Positions 43,429 through 54,344 of a stretch of 64,000 nucleotides of DNA are shown here, piece after piece. The DNA lies in assembly GCA_958510825.1 (NCBI GenBank), contig OY294045.1, positions 94,362,988-94,426,987 of the forward strand, read 5' to 3'. The stretch's first letter is position 1. Every line of letters starts with the position of its first letter. The position numbers and the translations under genes are program-made. Origin of the DNA: Brachypterus glaber (Eukaryota; Arthropoda; Insecta; Coleoptera; Kateretidae). The notes beneath the pieces were generated by a model that saw nothing but the letters and a program-made list of their open reading frames with translations, was not told the origin of the DNA and did no database searches.

Positions 43429-44274
43429 GGAAATGCACCTAATTTCGGATGGTTTCCAAATTTCGGATAGTAGTGTATTTAAGATACTGTCTGCAAAGGT
43501 AAACAGAAACCTACTTTGATGTGAAGCCAAAAGTCAAACTAAATCCGTCCTGTAATATGATAACGGTAGAGCTTCTCCCCTTTAAATGGCAGCACAAATC
43601 GTTTATATTGCAAATGGCAGTTTTGTGCTCAGTTGCATTATTATGCTTGTTTATTTTATAAATAATCGTTATAAAAGTTCGTGATTCTGTCTTGGGTAAG
43701 TTATGATGTTAGTTAAGTTGATCCACTATTCATAATTAAGCAATTTGAAAACGTAAACATTCTACAAATTTCTAATCTAAAAAGCAGAAAGTTGCCTAAT
43801 TTTGGATAGACCATTTTGGTGCATTTGATTCCCAATTTCGGATATCCGCAAGGTAATTATTATTATCCAAACGAAAAAACGAAAATTACCTAAGATACTA
43901 AGATATTCGAAATTGAGAATCTAAAATTATAGTTCCTATAGTATTTCGTAGAAAATCGCTTAATGATTAAATTACGTCTTAAATGTGAAGAAATAACAAG
44001 AAACATAAGCAATGGGATCCAGATCTACTCTTGAAAATTTTTTTTCTGATATGTCCGAAATTAGGAGCCCTTTTTCAAATGCACAAAAATGCGCTGATTT
44101 TTTTTAACCGTGTTTTTTGGAAAAAATAAACTGTAATAAAATTGCTTTTATAATAAATCATGGTTCGCTATAATAAGTTGTATCTGGTTATATAAAAAAA
44201 ATATCAAAAAGTAATACCGAGTAATAAATATTGAATACATTGTAAATGGTATCCGAAATTAGGCGACTTTCCTC
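43429..44274. mobile_element. pogo-like element (iv), 846 bp
   Basis: TA lies on both sides (43427-43428 and 44275-44276). Ends GGAAATGCACCTAATTTCGG and the reverse complement of AATTAGGCGACTTTCCTC are imperfect inverted repeats. AATTTCGGAT occurs twice 18 bp apart at the left (43441 and 43459) and recurs inside. No coding remnant is visible. Confidence 0.75.
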
Positions 44275-44276
44275 TA

Positions 44277-44777
44277 CACATTTTATCAAAAAAAAATATT
44301 ACTTTATTTATTTTTAATTATATATATATTTTTTTTAAGTTTTCCACTTAATTCAATATTATTTTTTCAGTTCAGTATGATAAGCTCCTTAAATTTAACG
44401 AGAAAATAATATTTTCCTAAATCAGGAAATTGTTTTAGGAATTTATTAAATCGGTAACTGGAAAATCTATTGGGATATTGGGATGGGATAATCCTGAAAA
44501 AATACATACGAAAATACGGACATTGAATTTCCTTTAAAAAACTGATTTTGTTTTTTAGATCTCGCGACAAAGGAACACAGTTCACGGTGATTTTAAAACA
44601 AGATTTAGTGAGACTTCAAAATAACCCATTTTTTTTATTATTATTAATTTATTTATTTATTAGGGTCAGTCATTACACCAATTTGAGTTTTCATCCGGGG
44701 GTAGTTATTAAATTAGATAGTAGATGGCTGGATTAGGGTTATTTATATTAAAAAAACGTTTTTTTACTAAAACTGCC
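44277..44777. other. AT-rich spacer
   Basis: Short frames of 62-72 codons on both strands overlap each other and show no domain. Confidence 0.3.
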
Positions 44778-44810
44778 GACGTTTCGTTGGCTTTATTCCA
44801 ATTTCTTCAA
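44778..44810 (-). ncRNA. hammerhead-like motif (site F)
   Basis: On the minus strand: TTGAAGA, a stem TTGG/CCAA around AATAAAG, then GAAACGTC. TGCC and GGCA outside the core could pair as stem I. The first base of the core is T instead of C, so activity is doubtful. Confidence 0.35.
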
Positions 44811-46326
44811 AAGGCACCCTAAAAGAAATGTATTTTTTAACTTTTTAACAATTCAAAGAGCCAGAAAGAAAACAATATAAGTTTAAAAATTCGTTAATAA
44901 AATAATAAAATATGATTTATTTTTTTTTATATGATAAAAAATGTTTAAAATTGTTTTGCAGACAAAAAAGGCATTGATTAATTATATTAAACTATGCATT
45001 ATAATCTAAACATAAAAATAAAAACATTTAAAATACGGTTTAATTTAATAAAACCTCGTATAAGAACGAATATTTATCTTAACGTGGAATTATCATCAGC
45101 ATAAGCAATAAAAAGGTAAAAATATGGTACTTACAGTAAGTTACGTTTTCTTCGTTAAAATATAACAATTAAGGATTGAAATAATAAATATATAATACAT
45201 AATGGGTATTCGAAATACAAGAAAATAAACAAACATATAAGATATTTCAAGTCGTGTACCAGTGCTACCATAGTTTATATATTAGTTTTTTCACTTTTTT
45301 AAAAAATATATATACCTGTACTAAATACTCGGTAATGCAATCTACTTGAATGCCAAATTTCAGATTCTTATATATTTCCCGATATAAAAGACAGACGGAC
45401 GGACAGACGGACGGACGGACGCGCAGACGGGCGCACGGACAGACTACCAAGCGATCCTATAGGTGTTCGGTTTTCAAGCCACGGAACTCTAAAATTGTGA
45501 AAAATTATATAAACTTTTTTAGATTTTTAGTAGGAGCAAACGAAAAATTATTACCTAATATTTTTTAGGCTTACCCAATACGGTAAATTGGGTAATTTCG
45601 AAATTTATCTATTTATCCAAACCTTACCAAGTGACCCGTGTTTAAAGACGGCCCTGTTTTTAATTACGGAGTTTTTCCTGTTATTGCCAGCTAGCCTTCT
45701 GCACATGTGAACTGTCTCGCCGTCGCTTTTGAGGTCGTCCCTGATATCGGTTCTTATTGCAGATTTTGCAAGTCTTTCATTGCCCATGCTACTGACGCAC
45801 AGTGATCAAATATTGCTTTCTAAAAGAAAAATATTGCTGCCGATAAAATACAAAAAAAAATCCTCATTTTTGCACGAATACAAGGCTTTTCCAAAAATTA
45901 AAAAAAAAATTAAAATGGGAAAGCAAAACACGTTTCCCTATATTTTTATAAAAAAGAGTGAAAAAAAAAATAAATTAAAAAGATTTATTTTTCAAAAGAG
46001 GACACATGTTTGAGAAAAAAACAATAAATGTTTTTAAATTCAAAAAAAAATCGTGGTTACAAATTTCCCGGACACACCGGCAGATAGACCAGCATGTCGC
46101 GACAGGCAGAATATCTTTTCAATTTTTAAATCTATTGATTTTGTACACTAGGGTGAGCCGAAAAATTGAAATCTGGAATTTCAAAATGCAATACCCGCCA
46201 AAATATGCTTTTAATATGCCTAATGTGTATGTGTAAAAACAGAATCAAATTAAAGGTCATCTTGAGCCCCCTAAAAAGCCTTTAATTATAATGAAAATAT
46301 CGTATTTCTTCACATTTGTAATGTAT
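44811..46326. other. AT-rich stretch with a GACG/GACA microsatellite
   Basis: The run of GACG/GACA units lies at 45391-45447 and inflates short frames on both strands. Bases 45640-45790 are slightly GC-richer but unrecognised. Confidence 0.4.
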
Positions 46327-46560
46327 ACACAGCGTGTCAAAAGTCCGCCTCCCCCCCTTTTGAACTTTTTGAACTTTTGAACGTTTGAACTTAAGATATC
46401 AACTTGAAATTTGGAACACATAAATAAAATAACCCAATTTTTTTTTTTGGTGTATATTTGGTATGCTTAGGGGGCACGATGGAGACAGGGGGCAAGGAGG
46501 GAATTTTTTTTTAATAGAAAGGGTGGTCGTGTGATAAATAGCAAGGCCATGAAGAAGCAA
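46327..46560 (+). repeat. dispersed repeat, copy 2
   Basis: Counterpart of 26372-26590 in the same orientation. The BEL/Pao element starts just beyond it. Confidence 0.6.
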
Positions 46561-46587
46561 TTTTTGGGGTTATTCGCATAATATTTA

Positions 46588-47175
46588 TGTTGGGGGGTGA
46601 TATCCATAGGTAACTCTGACAGGGAGGTTTCGATATATATATTAGTGGACTGCGACTTACTTAGACTTGATGGTGTTGTCTAATGATGAAAGGGGCCCCT
46701 GTTCCAGAGAAATCCAAATTTCGGCACATCCGCGAAGTATTTTCACGCTTTTTAGAGTTTTTGTGAGATAAAGCCACCGTGTAACCCGCGGTAATATTTA
46801 TCGATTATAATGTTAAACAATCGTACACATAACTTAATACTTATTTTATATTATTACTGCATTTTTTACGTTTCGTATCGTTTTCACGAATACCGTATCT
46901 GTGCGTTATCTCAGCGCACAAGTTTGCTTCAATTCTTGACTGAATACCTTTTTGTACTCATTGTCCTGCTAACGGACATCTTTTCTAATTAATTATCATT
47001 CCGCCTGAGGGCGGTTGCTTACAGCGTGAAAAATCGATTATAGATTTCTGATTATTATTTTATAAATCCATAATCCAGTGCCGTAGATAACTAACATTAA
47101 CTAAACCATAAATAATAATAAAATAAATTTAAATTGACTAAATTTAAATTCTATGCTAGGAACTGAGTCCAAACA
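46588..47175 (-). repeat. BEL/Pao element, 3' LTR (588 bp)
   Basis: The left-hand LTR on the plus strand. I saw no difference from 53650-54237; the offset is exactly 7062. Read on the minus strand it starts TGTTTGGACTC and ends CCCCAACA. The flanking duplication ATTTA lies at 46583-46587. Confidence 0.95.
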
Positions 47176-47308
47176 TACACCTCCCCGATGAAAGAACCAC
47201 TTTCATAACGAAAATAAACTTAAATAATCTTATCACCCCGAAAATAAAGAAAAATATATATATACCCTTAACCTAAATGTAACTTATTATTAAACCTTAT
47301 AGTTAAAC

Positions 47309-50300
47309 TTACTGCAAAGGCAGGGGGCAAAGTTTTATTAAAGGGCGCTTAAGTTTACCTTGCTCGGTTAGGACAGAAGCGACTCTAACTACCTGATCAG
47401 AACCCGAATAAAGTTCTACAATTCTACCTAGCCTCCATTTGCTTGGAGGTAAATTATCCTCTTTAATCATAACTAAAATGCCTTCTTTCGGCGGATTTTC
47501 AGATTTCAGCCACTTCTGGCGTTGCTGTAAAGTTTGGAGGTACTCTGTGCTCCAACGACGCCAGATATGCTGATGGAAACTTTGCAACAGTTGCCATCTT
47601 GAAAGCCTATTAATTTTAACAGCCGAAAAATCTTCGTCCGGCGGAGATGAAACGGCATCCATATTCAAAAAATGGTTAGGTGTCAATGCAGTTAGGTCGT
47701 TTGGGCTGTTACTCATTTCCATTAATGGCCGTGAATTGAGTACAGACTCTACCTGGGCGAGCAGAGTTAGAAACTCTTCGAAGGTTAAAGTTTGGTCCCC
47801 GACGATTCTGGAGATGTGGCCTTTTATCGACTTTATGGCTGCCTCCCACAGACCTCCCATGTGGGGAGCTGAAGGGGGATTGAAATGAAAATGAATAGCA
47901 AGAGAATCACTTGCAGTTTTCATCATATCCAATAACTGACGTTCAGCGCCGACGAAATTGGTCCCGCAATCACAATAAATGTCACTCACACGTCCTCTTC
48001 GGGCAACGAACCTGCGAAGGGCCGCAATAAAGGCATCTGTACTAAGACTAGAAGTAAGCTCAATGTGAATAGCCTTTGTTGCAAAACATATAAACACACA
48101 AATGTATGATTTGAGAACCTTTGCTCCACGATAACGACCCATTGACACCTTAAAAGGGCCTCCCATGTCTACACCACAATGAGAAAAGGGCTTTATTTCA
48201 GACACCCTATGGGTGGGCAAGTTGCCCATGGGGGGTACATAAGTTTTCGGGTTAGTCCGAAAACATTTAATACAACTTGATAAACAACGATTTATCGCAC
48301 GCTTGCTACCTAGGACCCAAAACTGCTGGCCAATCAAGTACCTAAGGGTTTGAGGACCTGGATGCAAGTATTTTTCATGAAAAGAAAAAATGATTAAGTC
48401 TGTAAACTCATGGTCCCTTGGTAACAGAACTGGAAATTTAGCCTCAAAGGATAACTGGGAGTGTTTAAGCCTACCACCCACTCGTAAAACACCCTTTTCA
48501 TCCAAAAATGGAGATAATTTTTGAAGAGTTTTTTCACATATTTTCTTACAAGATATAGTCTCAATTTCCTTACTAAAAGCAGAACATTGCACAACTTTTG
48601 CTAACACAATCGTAGCATCGTATAATTCTCTTTCAGTAAGAGCACCAGAGAATATTTTCTTCTTCCTACAGATATTCAAGAAGCGTAACACGTAAACTGT
48701 GATACCTTGAATTTTTCGGAGAGACGAAAAACGTTTGATAAGTTGTAAAAACACGTTCGAATCCTCCACTGCTACCAGGGAGAAATTAGCGGGTTTGGCC
48801 GCTTCTGATTCAACTTCTTCAGAAGGGCAAGAAAATTTGGTAACTGGCCACTGATTTTCTGGCAATTTTAGCCATTCAGGGCCCTTCCACCAAAGTGAAT
48901 GTTTTATAAGTTCTTTTGGAAGGGCTCCACGGCTACCAACATCCGCTGGATTATCCGCAGAGTTCAAATGCTTCCAACATTTCGGTTCCACAATCTCCTG
49001 GATAAAACTGACTCGGTTTGCTACGTAAGTTTTCCACTTAAACGATGGAGATTTTATCCATGAGAGAGCTATGGTTGAATCAGACCAAGCAAAAATATCA
49101 CTAAACTTAAACTTGTTTTGAAAAGTGTCAAAAACAAATTTAAATGTTTTGGCCAACAAAACGGCACCACAAAGCTCCAGCCTTGGAATGGATACCTTTT
49201 TAAGTGGAGCCACCTTTGATTTGCCAATAATTAGATATGTGAAGACCCGGCCATCAAAATGGACAGCACGTAAATAAATGCAACAAGCGTAGCCCTTTTC
49301 ACTACTGTCGCTAAACCCATGCAATTGCAGGTGCACCTTGTCACACTTAACGTCCAAAAATCTAGGTATTTGAATTTCATGGAGACTTGATAGCTCCGAC
49401 TGAAATTGTTTCCACTTTAAAACCACTTCTGCAGGTGGGGTCTCATCCCAATGAACACCTACAGACCATAAAAATTGGATTAAATATTTGGCAAAAAAGG
49501 TAACTGGAGTTAAAAATCCTAGCGGGTCCCATATCCTTCCAACATCCGACAAAATTGAACGTTTTGTGGGTGAACTATTATTTGGGCTAGAGTGAAAGGT
49601 AAAACAATCCTTTTTTGGCAGCCACTGGAGACCCAGGATCTTTAAAATGTCATCATGAGCGTCAAACTTTATTGGTTGACATTCTTCTGCAGGCAAGTTC
49701 CGCAATAAATGTGGACAATTACTTGCAAACTTCCTCATTTCGAATTTTCCTCTAGCGAGAAGAGCCTGTAGCTGAAAAAGTAGTAGCTCCGCTTCTTCGA
49801 GTGAGTCCGCCCCTCCCAAGAAATCGTCCACATAAATAGCAGAACTTAATGCTTGGGCCGCTAGGGGGAACTTTTCACCCTCATCTTCTGCCAACTTTTT
49901 CAATGTACGCATGGCTTGATAGGGAGAGGACGTAAGTCCAAATGTTACTCTTGTTAAAAAATATTCCTCCACAGGATCCTCAGGCTTAAACCTCCACAGA
50001 ATCATTTGATATGGCTGATGTTTTTCTGCAATTAATATCTGAAGAAACATTCTTTTTATGTCCCCAGTAAGTACTATTTTATAACAACGAAACAGCAATA
50101 GCAATTCTGCGATGTCCGCCTGTAGCTTGGGACCTGCATAAAGAACCTGATTTATTGAAACATTATTTGTAGTAAGAGCAGAACCGTCATAAACTATTCT
50201 TAAACGTGTAGTGGAACTCTCAGGCCTCCAAACTGCATGGTGAGGCAAAAAGTTTTTTGGACGGCTTGACATATTTCCCGAAGCCTTTACCAAGTATCCG

Positions 50301-52453
50301 TTTTCTAGATACTCCTTAATAACATCCCAATAAGCAGACTTTAATTCTGGATCTTTTGAAAATTTTCGCTCCAGTGAATAGAATCTCCTAAGAGCCATAG
50401 CACGGGAGTCCCCTAACTGCACAGGTTCAGGTTCACGAAAAGGCAGCTCCACCTCATAACATCCATCTGGTTTGCGCCTAACCGATTTTACAAATTTTTT
50501 CTCGCATATAACGTCATCAGGGTCTGCATGACATTTTTCAGGAACCTTTTCTGCTTCCCAAAAACGCCTTAAGTCGAACTGTTCTACTGACGTCAGCAAC
50601 GAAATGGTTGGCGAAGAAAAACTTGAAACCTTTCCCATGACAATGTAGCCCAATGAAGTGCGAAGAGCCACTGGCTCTCCCTCTGCTCCCGAGACTACTC
50701 CAGGTTTCAAAATTTGCGAAAAGACTTCCATTCCCAAAATCATTTCTATTGAATTAGGATGATTATAATAGGGATCTGCTAAAACTAAGTCTGACAAATG
50801 TTCCCACTTGGAAGCATCCAAGTGGAAAGGAGGAACATTTGATACCAAACGAGGCAAAATTATAGCTTCTATGGAAATATAAGGTTCTTCCTTATTTAAA
50901 GGCTTAATAAAGCATTGGGTTGTTCCGTTAGAAATAACCGGAGAGTTGGCATTTATGCCAGTTATAGTTGAAGTAACGTTTTGCTTACAAAGACCAAGCT
51001 TATTGAAGCACTTTTGAGTCATAAAGGACGCCATTGATCCAGAATCGATAAGGCACCTTATGACTTGAAAATTACCTCGACTATCTTTGATGTTAACTAA
51101 CACCGTTGATAACAAAACTGAAGAGGAAGAAGAAGACGACGACGAAGTGGCCGTTGCTGCAATTTTCCTCTCTTCCGGGACCTTATTATCACTGATACCC
51201 GAAACTAATACTGCTGCCCTAGTGCTGCTGCCGCTAGACGTAAGGTCAGCGGATGATTTTTCATAATGGAGCAAATCATTATGCTTATATCTGCACATAG
51301 AACAATATTTCTTTGATTTACAGTTCCTAACCGAATGATTTTTCAAACAATTGACACAAAGATTGGCTTCTTTGACAAAGTCGTGACGCTGCTTAGCCCT
51401 TAGTTTTAGAAAACCAGCACATTCCTGTATCCCATGGCCAGCCTTGCAATACGCACACTTTGGTTCAACCGAATTAACCACAAAAGCATGTTTACTGCTG
51501 TGCGCGTTTAAATTAGACGATAATTTTGGTTTTTCCCAGGATGGTTTCATCAGGGCCGCCTCCACAGACTCCATACTTCTGCAATGGTTGGTCAAAAATT
51601 CCTTGAGATCATCAAAACTCGGCAAATCAGAACTATTTTTCACCGTACTCTCATATTTTTCACACAAGTTTTTGGGCAATTTTTTGAAGGTTAACTCAAA
51701 TAAAATAAAACCCCACTCTCCGGTATTTAAACCAAGGGAGTTTAAAACAGACAAATTTTCATTCAACACATTCAGCAAATTATAAATGGCAGTTGAATTA
51801 TTAGACACATGACTCGGCAAATTTAAAATATTATTCCAATGGTTACTTGCCAACAAACGTTTATTATCGAACCTGTCACACAGCTGCTTAAAAACTATGG
51901 GGTAATTTGAATCCGAAACCGGAATACTTTTAGCCATATTTAAGGGTTCTAGTGAAAGGCTGGATAGCAAATGGTAAAATTTTTCTACATTTCCTAAATC
52001 ACAATTATTGTGTATACGCTTACAGAAAAGCTGCTTAAAACCATTCCACTCGGAAAGCTTACCACTAAAATTTGGTAAGGGAATCGGGGGCAATTTGACA
52101 CAACTAGTAGATTCGGCATTGTTCCTTCCACCTGATGACCTGCCATTTAGGCTGGAATGCAGCTCCAAAATGGTCCAATAAAGGTTGTCTATTTTCCCAC
52201 AAGAATCTTTTTCCCTAGCTAACTCCTGCTTGACCACAGCTTCCGTCCATGTTTCATTTTTTGCAATATTTTCGAGAATATCAGCAGACAACTTTTCACA
52301 AAGCTGGTAACTTATGTCCAACGACCGAAAAGCAGCATTAAACCTCTCCAACTTTGTGACGTCCGCCTTGGCTTCGTTTCCAATATTACTGATTCTCTGT
52401 ACCTTTTCATATTGGGTCTGCCTTTTATAACACAAAGTCTTATAATCAGACAT
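47309..52453 (-). CDS. BEL/Pao gag-pol polyprotein (1714 aa)
   Basis: The first ATG of the frame is at 52453 (MSDYKTLC). The open frame extends 15 codons further upstream but has no other ATG. In order: a Pao-type gag region (LPNFSGKLSEWNGF); Cys/His knuckles (CAYC...H...C and CVNC...H...C, near 51480-51340); a Ser-rich linker; an aspartic protease of the DUF1758 type with DSGS near residue 470; reverse transcriptase with YVDD near residue 873; the Pao A17-like block; RNase H (SDSSEKGYACC); an integrase zinc region and core (VDMGGPF, DCGTNFVG, GGLWEAAIK); and a C-terminal DUF5641-like tail (PPSKWRLGRI). Gag and pol are one frame without a stop, as is usual in this family. All key residues I could check are present. 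Confidence 0.95.
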   Translation of the reverse strand: MSDYKTLCYKRQTQYEKVQRISNIGNEAKADVTKLERFNAAFRSLDISYQLCEKLSADILENIAKNETWTEAVVKQELAREKDSCGKIDNLYWTILELHSSLNGRSSGGRNNAESTSCVKLPPIPLPNFSGKLSEWNGFKQLFCKRIHNNCDLGNVEKFYHLLSSLSLEPLNMAKSIPVSDSNYPIVFKQLCDRFDNKRLLASNHWNNILNLPSHVSNNSTAIYNLLNVLNENLSVLNSLGLNTGEWGFILFELTFKKLPKNLCEKYESTVKNSSDLPSFDDLKEFLTNHCRSMESVEAALMKPSWEKPKLSSNLNAHSSKHAFVVNSVEPKCAYCKAGHGIQECAGFLKLRAKQRHDFVKEANLCVNCLKNHSVRNCKSKKYCSMCRYKHNDLLHYEKSSADLTSSGSSTRAAVLVSGISDNKVPEERKIAATATSSSSSSSSSVLLSTVLVNIKDSRGNFQVIRCLIDSGSMASFMTQKCFNKLGLCKQNVTSTITGINANSPVISNGTTQCFIKPLNKEEPYISIEAIILPRLVSNVPPFHLDASKWEHLSDLVLADPYYNHPNSIEMILGMEVFSQILKPGVVSGAEGEPVALRTSLGYIVMGKVSSFSSPTISLLTSVEQFDLRRFWEAEKVPEKCHADPDDVICEKKFVKSVRRKPDGCYEVELPFREPEPVQLGDSRAMALRRFYSLERKFSKDPELKSAYWDVIKEYLENGYLVKASGNMSSRPKNFLPHHAVWRPESSTTRLRIVYDGSALTTNNVSINQVLYAGPKLQADIAELLLLFRCYKIVLTGDIKRMFLQILIAEKHQPYQMILWRFKPEDPVEEYFLTRVTFGLTSSPYQAMRTLKKLAEDEGEKFPLAAQALSSAIYVDDFLGGADSLEEAELLLFQLQALLARGKFEMRKFASNCPHLLRNLPAEECQPIKFDAHDDILKILGLQWLPKKDCFTFHSSPNNSSPTKRSILSDVGRIWDPLGFLTPVTFFAKYLIQFLWSVGVHWDETPPAEVVLKWKQFQSELSSLHEIQIPRFLDVKCDKVHLQLHGFSDSSEKGYACCIYLRAVHFDGRVFTYLIIGKSKVAPLKKVSIPRLELCGAVLLAKTFKFVFDTFQNKFKFSDIFAWSDSTIALSWIKSPSFKWKTYVANRVSFIQEIVEPKCWKHLNSADNPADVGSRGALPKELIKHSLWWKGPEWLKLPENQWPVTKFSCPSEEVESEAAKPANFSLVAVEDSNVFLQLIKRFSSLRKIQGITVYVLRFLNICRKKKIFSGALTERELYDATIVLAKVVQCSAFSKEIETISCKKICEKTLQKLSPFLDEKGVLRVGGRLKHSQLSFEAKFPVLLPRDHEFTDLIIFSFHEKYLHPGPQTLRYLIGQQFWVLGSKRAINRCLSSCIKCFRTNPKTYVPPMGNLPTHRVSEIKPFSHCGVDMGGPFKVSMGRYRGAKVLKSYICVFICFATKAIHIELTSSLSTDAFIAALRRFVARRGRVSDIYCDCGTNFVGAERQLLDMMKTASDSLAIHFHFNPPSAPHMGGLWEAAIKSIKGHISRIVGDQTLTFEEFLTLLAQVESVLNSRPLMEMSNSPNDLTALTPNHFLNMDAVSSPPDEDFSAVKINRLSRWQLLQSFHQHIWRRWSTEYLQTLQQRQKWLKSENPPKEGILVMIKEDNLPPSKWRLGRIVELYSGSDQVVRVASVLTEQGKLKRPLIKLCPLPLQ

Positions 52454-53649
52454 TATGAAATTATTTTCAAGAAAAAATTCAACAATAAAAAAAAACACAC
52501 GAAAAAAAAAAAAACTGTACCTAGAGCAAGTTAAAATTAAGGTAAAAAAAAAATACTATAAAGTTAAAATGTGAATAATATGAAATATTTTCATAAAATA
52601 AAGGGTATTGCCATGCACGCCACTGCCTCTGCTAAAAAAAATGTTGAAATTATTGAGAAAATCCAAAATAGTGAAATAAGAAAAAAATCAAACAATAAAT
52701 TTTTTTTTTTCCACACTATTTTTGAAAAATAAGAAATTACGCGCGTACGCCACTGATTAGGCGAATAGTTAATACCAATAATGAAAAATAACTGCAATCA
52801 AATTTACTTTAGTATATTTTTATAAGATTTTTAATCTGTTTAATATCTTACTTCTACGCCACTGGTAGGCGACGCTCTCAAAAGGAAAGATAAATTTTTG
52901 TTTTTTGAAAAAAATTATGCAAATGATTTTTAAATTTATTTTAAAGCGCACACAAAAAACCCTATCGCATATTTGTGCACACAAATGCCTAAAATTTTGA
53001 TTTCAAAACTCGAAAAACAAAAAAAAAAATTTAATGAGTATTTTTCAAAAAATTTTAAGTAATGCGAAAATATCGCGTAAAAATTAAAATTATTTCGAAT
53101 TTAATTTTCGCAAATGAAAGGAGACAGACTCAACAGCTGTAAACAGACTTTTTATCAAGCTGTATAAAAAACTTACGCATAAAAAAAGCAGTATAAAAAT
53201 AAGTGACTGAACTTCTAAGTATACGTGTACTTGTAAATTTTATTAAATTTTTATATTTTTTTTTTTTAAATAAAAATTAATAAATATAAATTGTTATAAA
53301 TTTTTATTTTGTGCAGACAGAAATGTGCTGCAAAACGGAAAATGCCGTAAATACTGGTTTAATTTGCCAGCGCAAAAATTTAAGAAATATAAAATTGTTA
53401 TTAATTTTACTTTGTGCAGACACGTAATGTGCTGCGAAACGGAAAATGCCGTCAATACTGGATTAATTTTATATGTGCAAAAATATTAAAGAAAATGCTT
53501 ACAATATCTTGCTAAATTAACCCAAATATGCAAATTTTTAGCAATAAAATTACGCAAAAAATATATATAAAAAAAAAACGACACAAATGGTTTTACTCTT
53601 TCTTCTCAATTAAGCGACGTTACCACGCGTTTTTTAGGCTCGAAGACCA
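52454..53649 (-). other. BEL/Pao 5' leader with internal repeats
   Basis: The likely primer site is TGGTCTTCGAGCC (minus strand, 53649-53637), directly next to the 5' LTR. Two copies of GTGCTGCRAAACGGAAAATG lie 104 bp apart (53325 and 53429). ACGCCACTG appears three times (52618, 52748 and 52857). No coding sequence. The repeats may be regulatory; that is inference. Confidence 0.65.
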
Positions 53650-54237
53650 TGTTGGGGGGTGATATCCATAGGTAACTCTGACAGGGAGGTTTCGATATAT
53701 ATATTAGTGGACTGCGACTTACTTAGACTTGATGGTGTTGTCTAATGATGAAAGGGGCCCCTGTTCCAGAGAAATCCAAATTTCGGCACATCCGCGAAGT
53801 ATTTTCACGCTTTTTAGAGTTTTTGTGAGATAAAGCCACCGTGTAACCCGCGGTAATATTTATCGATTATAATGTTAAACAATCGTACACATAACTTAAT
53901 ACTTATTTTATATTATTACTGCATTTTTTACGTTTCGTATCGTTTTCACGAATACCGTATCTGTGCGTTATCTCAGCGCACAAGTTTGCTTCAATTCTTG
54001 ACTGAATACCTTTTTGTACTCATTGTCCTGCTAACGGACATCTTTTCTAATTAATTATCATTCCGCCTGAGGGCGGTTGCTTACAGCGTGAAAAATCGAT
54101 TATAGATTTCTGATTATTATTTTATAAATCCATAATCCAGTGCCGTAGATAACTAACATTAACTAAACCATAAATAATAATAAAATAAATTTAAATTGAC
54201 TAAATTTAAATTCTATGCTAGGAACTGAGTCCAAACA
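53650..54237 (-). repeat. BEL/Pao element, 5' LTR (588 bp)
   Basis: The right-hand LTR on the plus strand and upstream of the gag-pol frame. The flanking duplication ATTTA follows at 54238-54242. A 60-codon frame inside both LTRs has no recognisable content. Confidence 0.95.
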
Positions 54238-54344
54238 ATTTAAATCACGTGAACTTACGCCTCACTTCCACCACAAAGCAGACTGAGTGGATTAAAATAT
54301 GGCGTATGATGTTTGTAAATGTTATTTTCGGTTGTAAAACTTAT

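Larger units (their letters stand above)
46588..54237 (-). mobile_element. complete BEL/Pao LTR retrotransposon (7650 bp)
   Basis: Two apparently identical 588-bp LTRs, a 5-bp target duplication ATTTA on both sides (46583-46587 and 54238-54242), an intact gag-pol frame on the minus strand and a 1.2-kb leader. The purine-rich GGGGAGGTGTA (minus strand, 47176-47186) next to the 3' LTR is the likely polypurine tract. The five-base duplication is usual for BEL/Pao. No envelope gene is seen. The insertion is recent and may be competent to move. Confidence 0.95.

Noticed and set aside
45350..45568. An Arg/Thr-rich protein
   Set aside because: Produced by the GACG/GACA microsatellite.
46810..46992. 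A 60-residue protein inside the BEL/Pao LTR
   Set aside because: Same reason: repeated with the LTR and lies antisense to the element.
51444..51785. A plus-strand protein of 113 residues
   Set aside because: It is the antisense shadow of the BEL/Pao gag region.
52454..52498. Upstream extension of the BEL/Pao protein by 15 residues
   Set aside because: The extension would start at GTG; the first ATG is at 52453.
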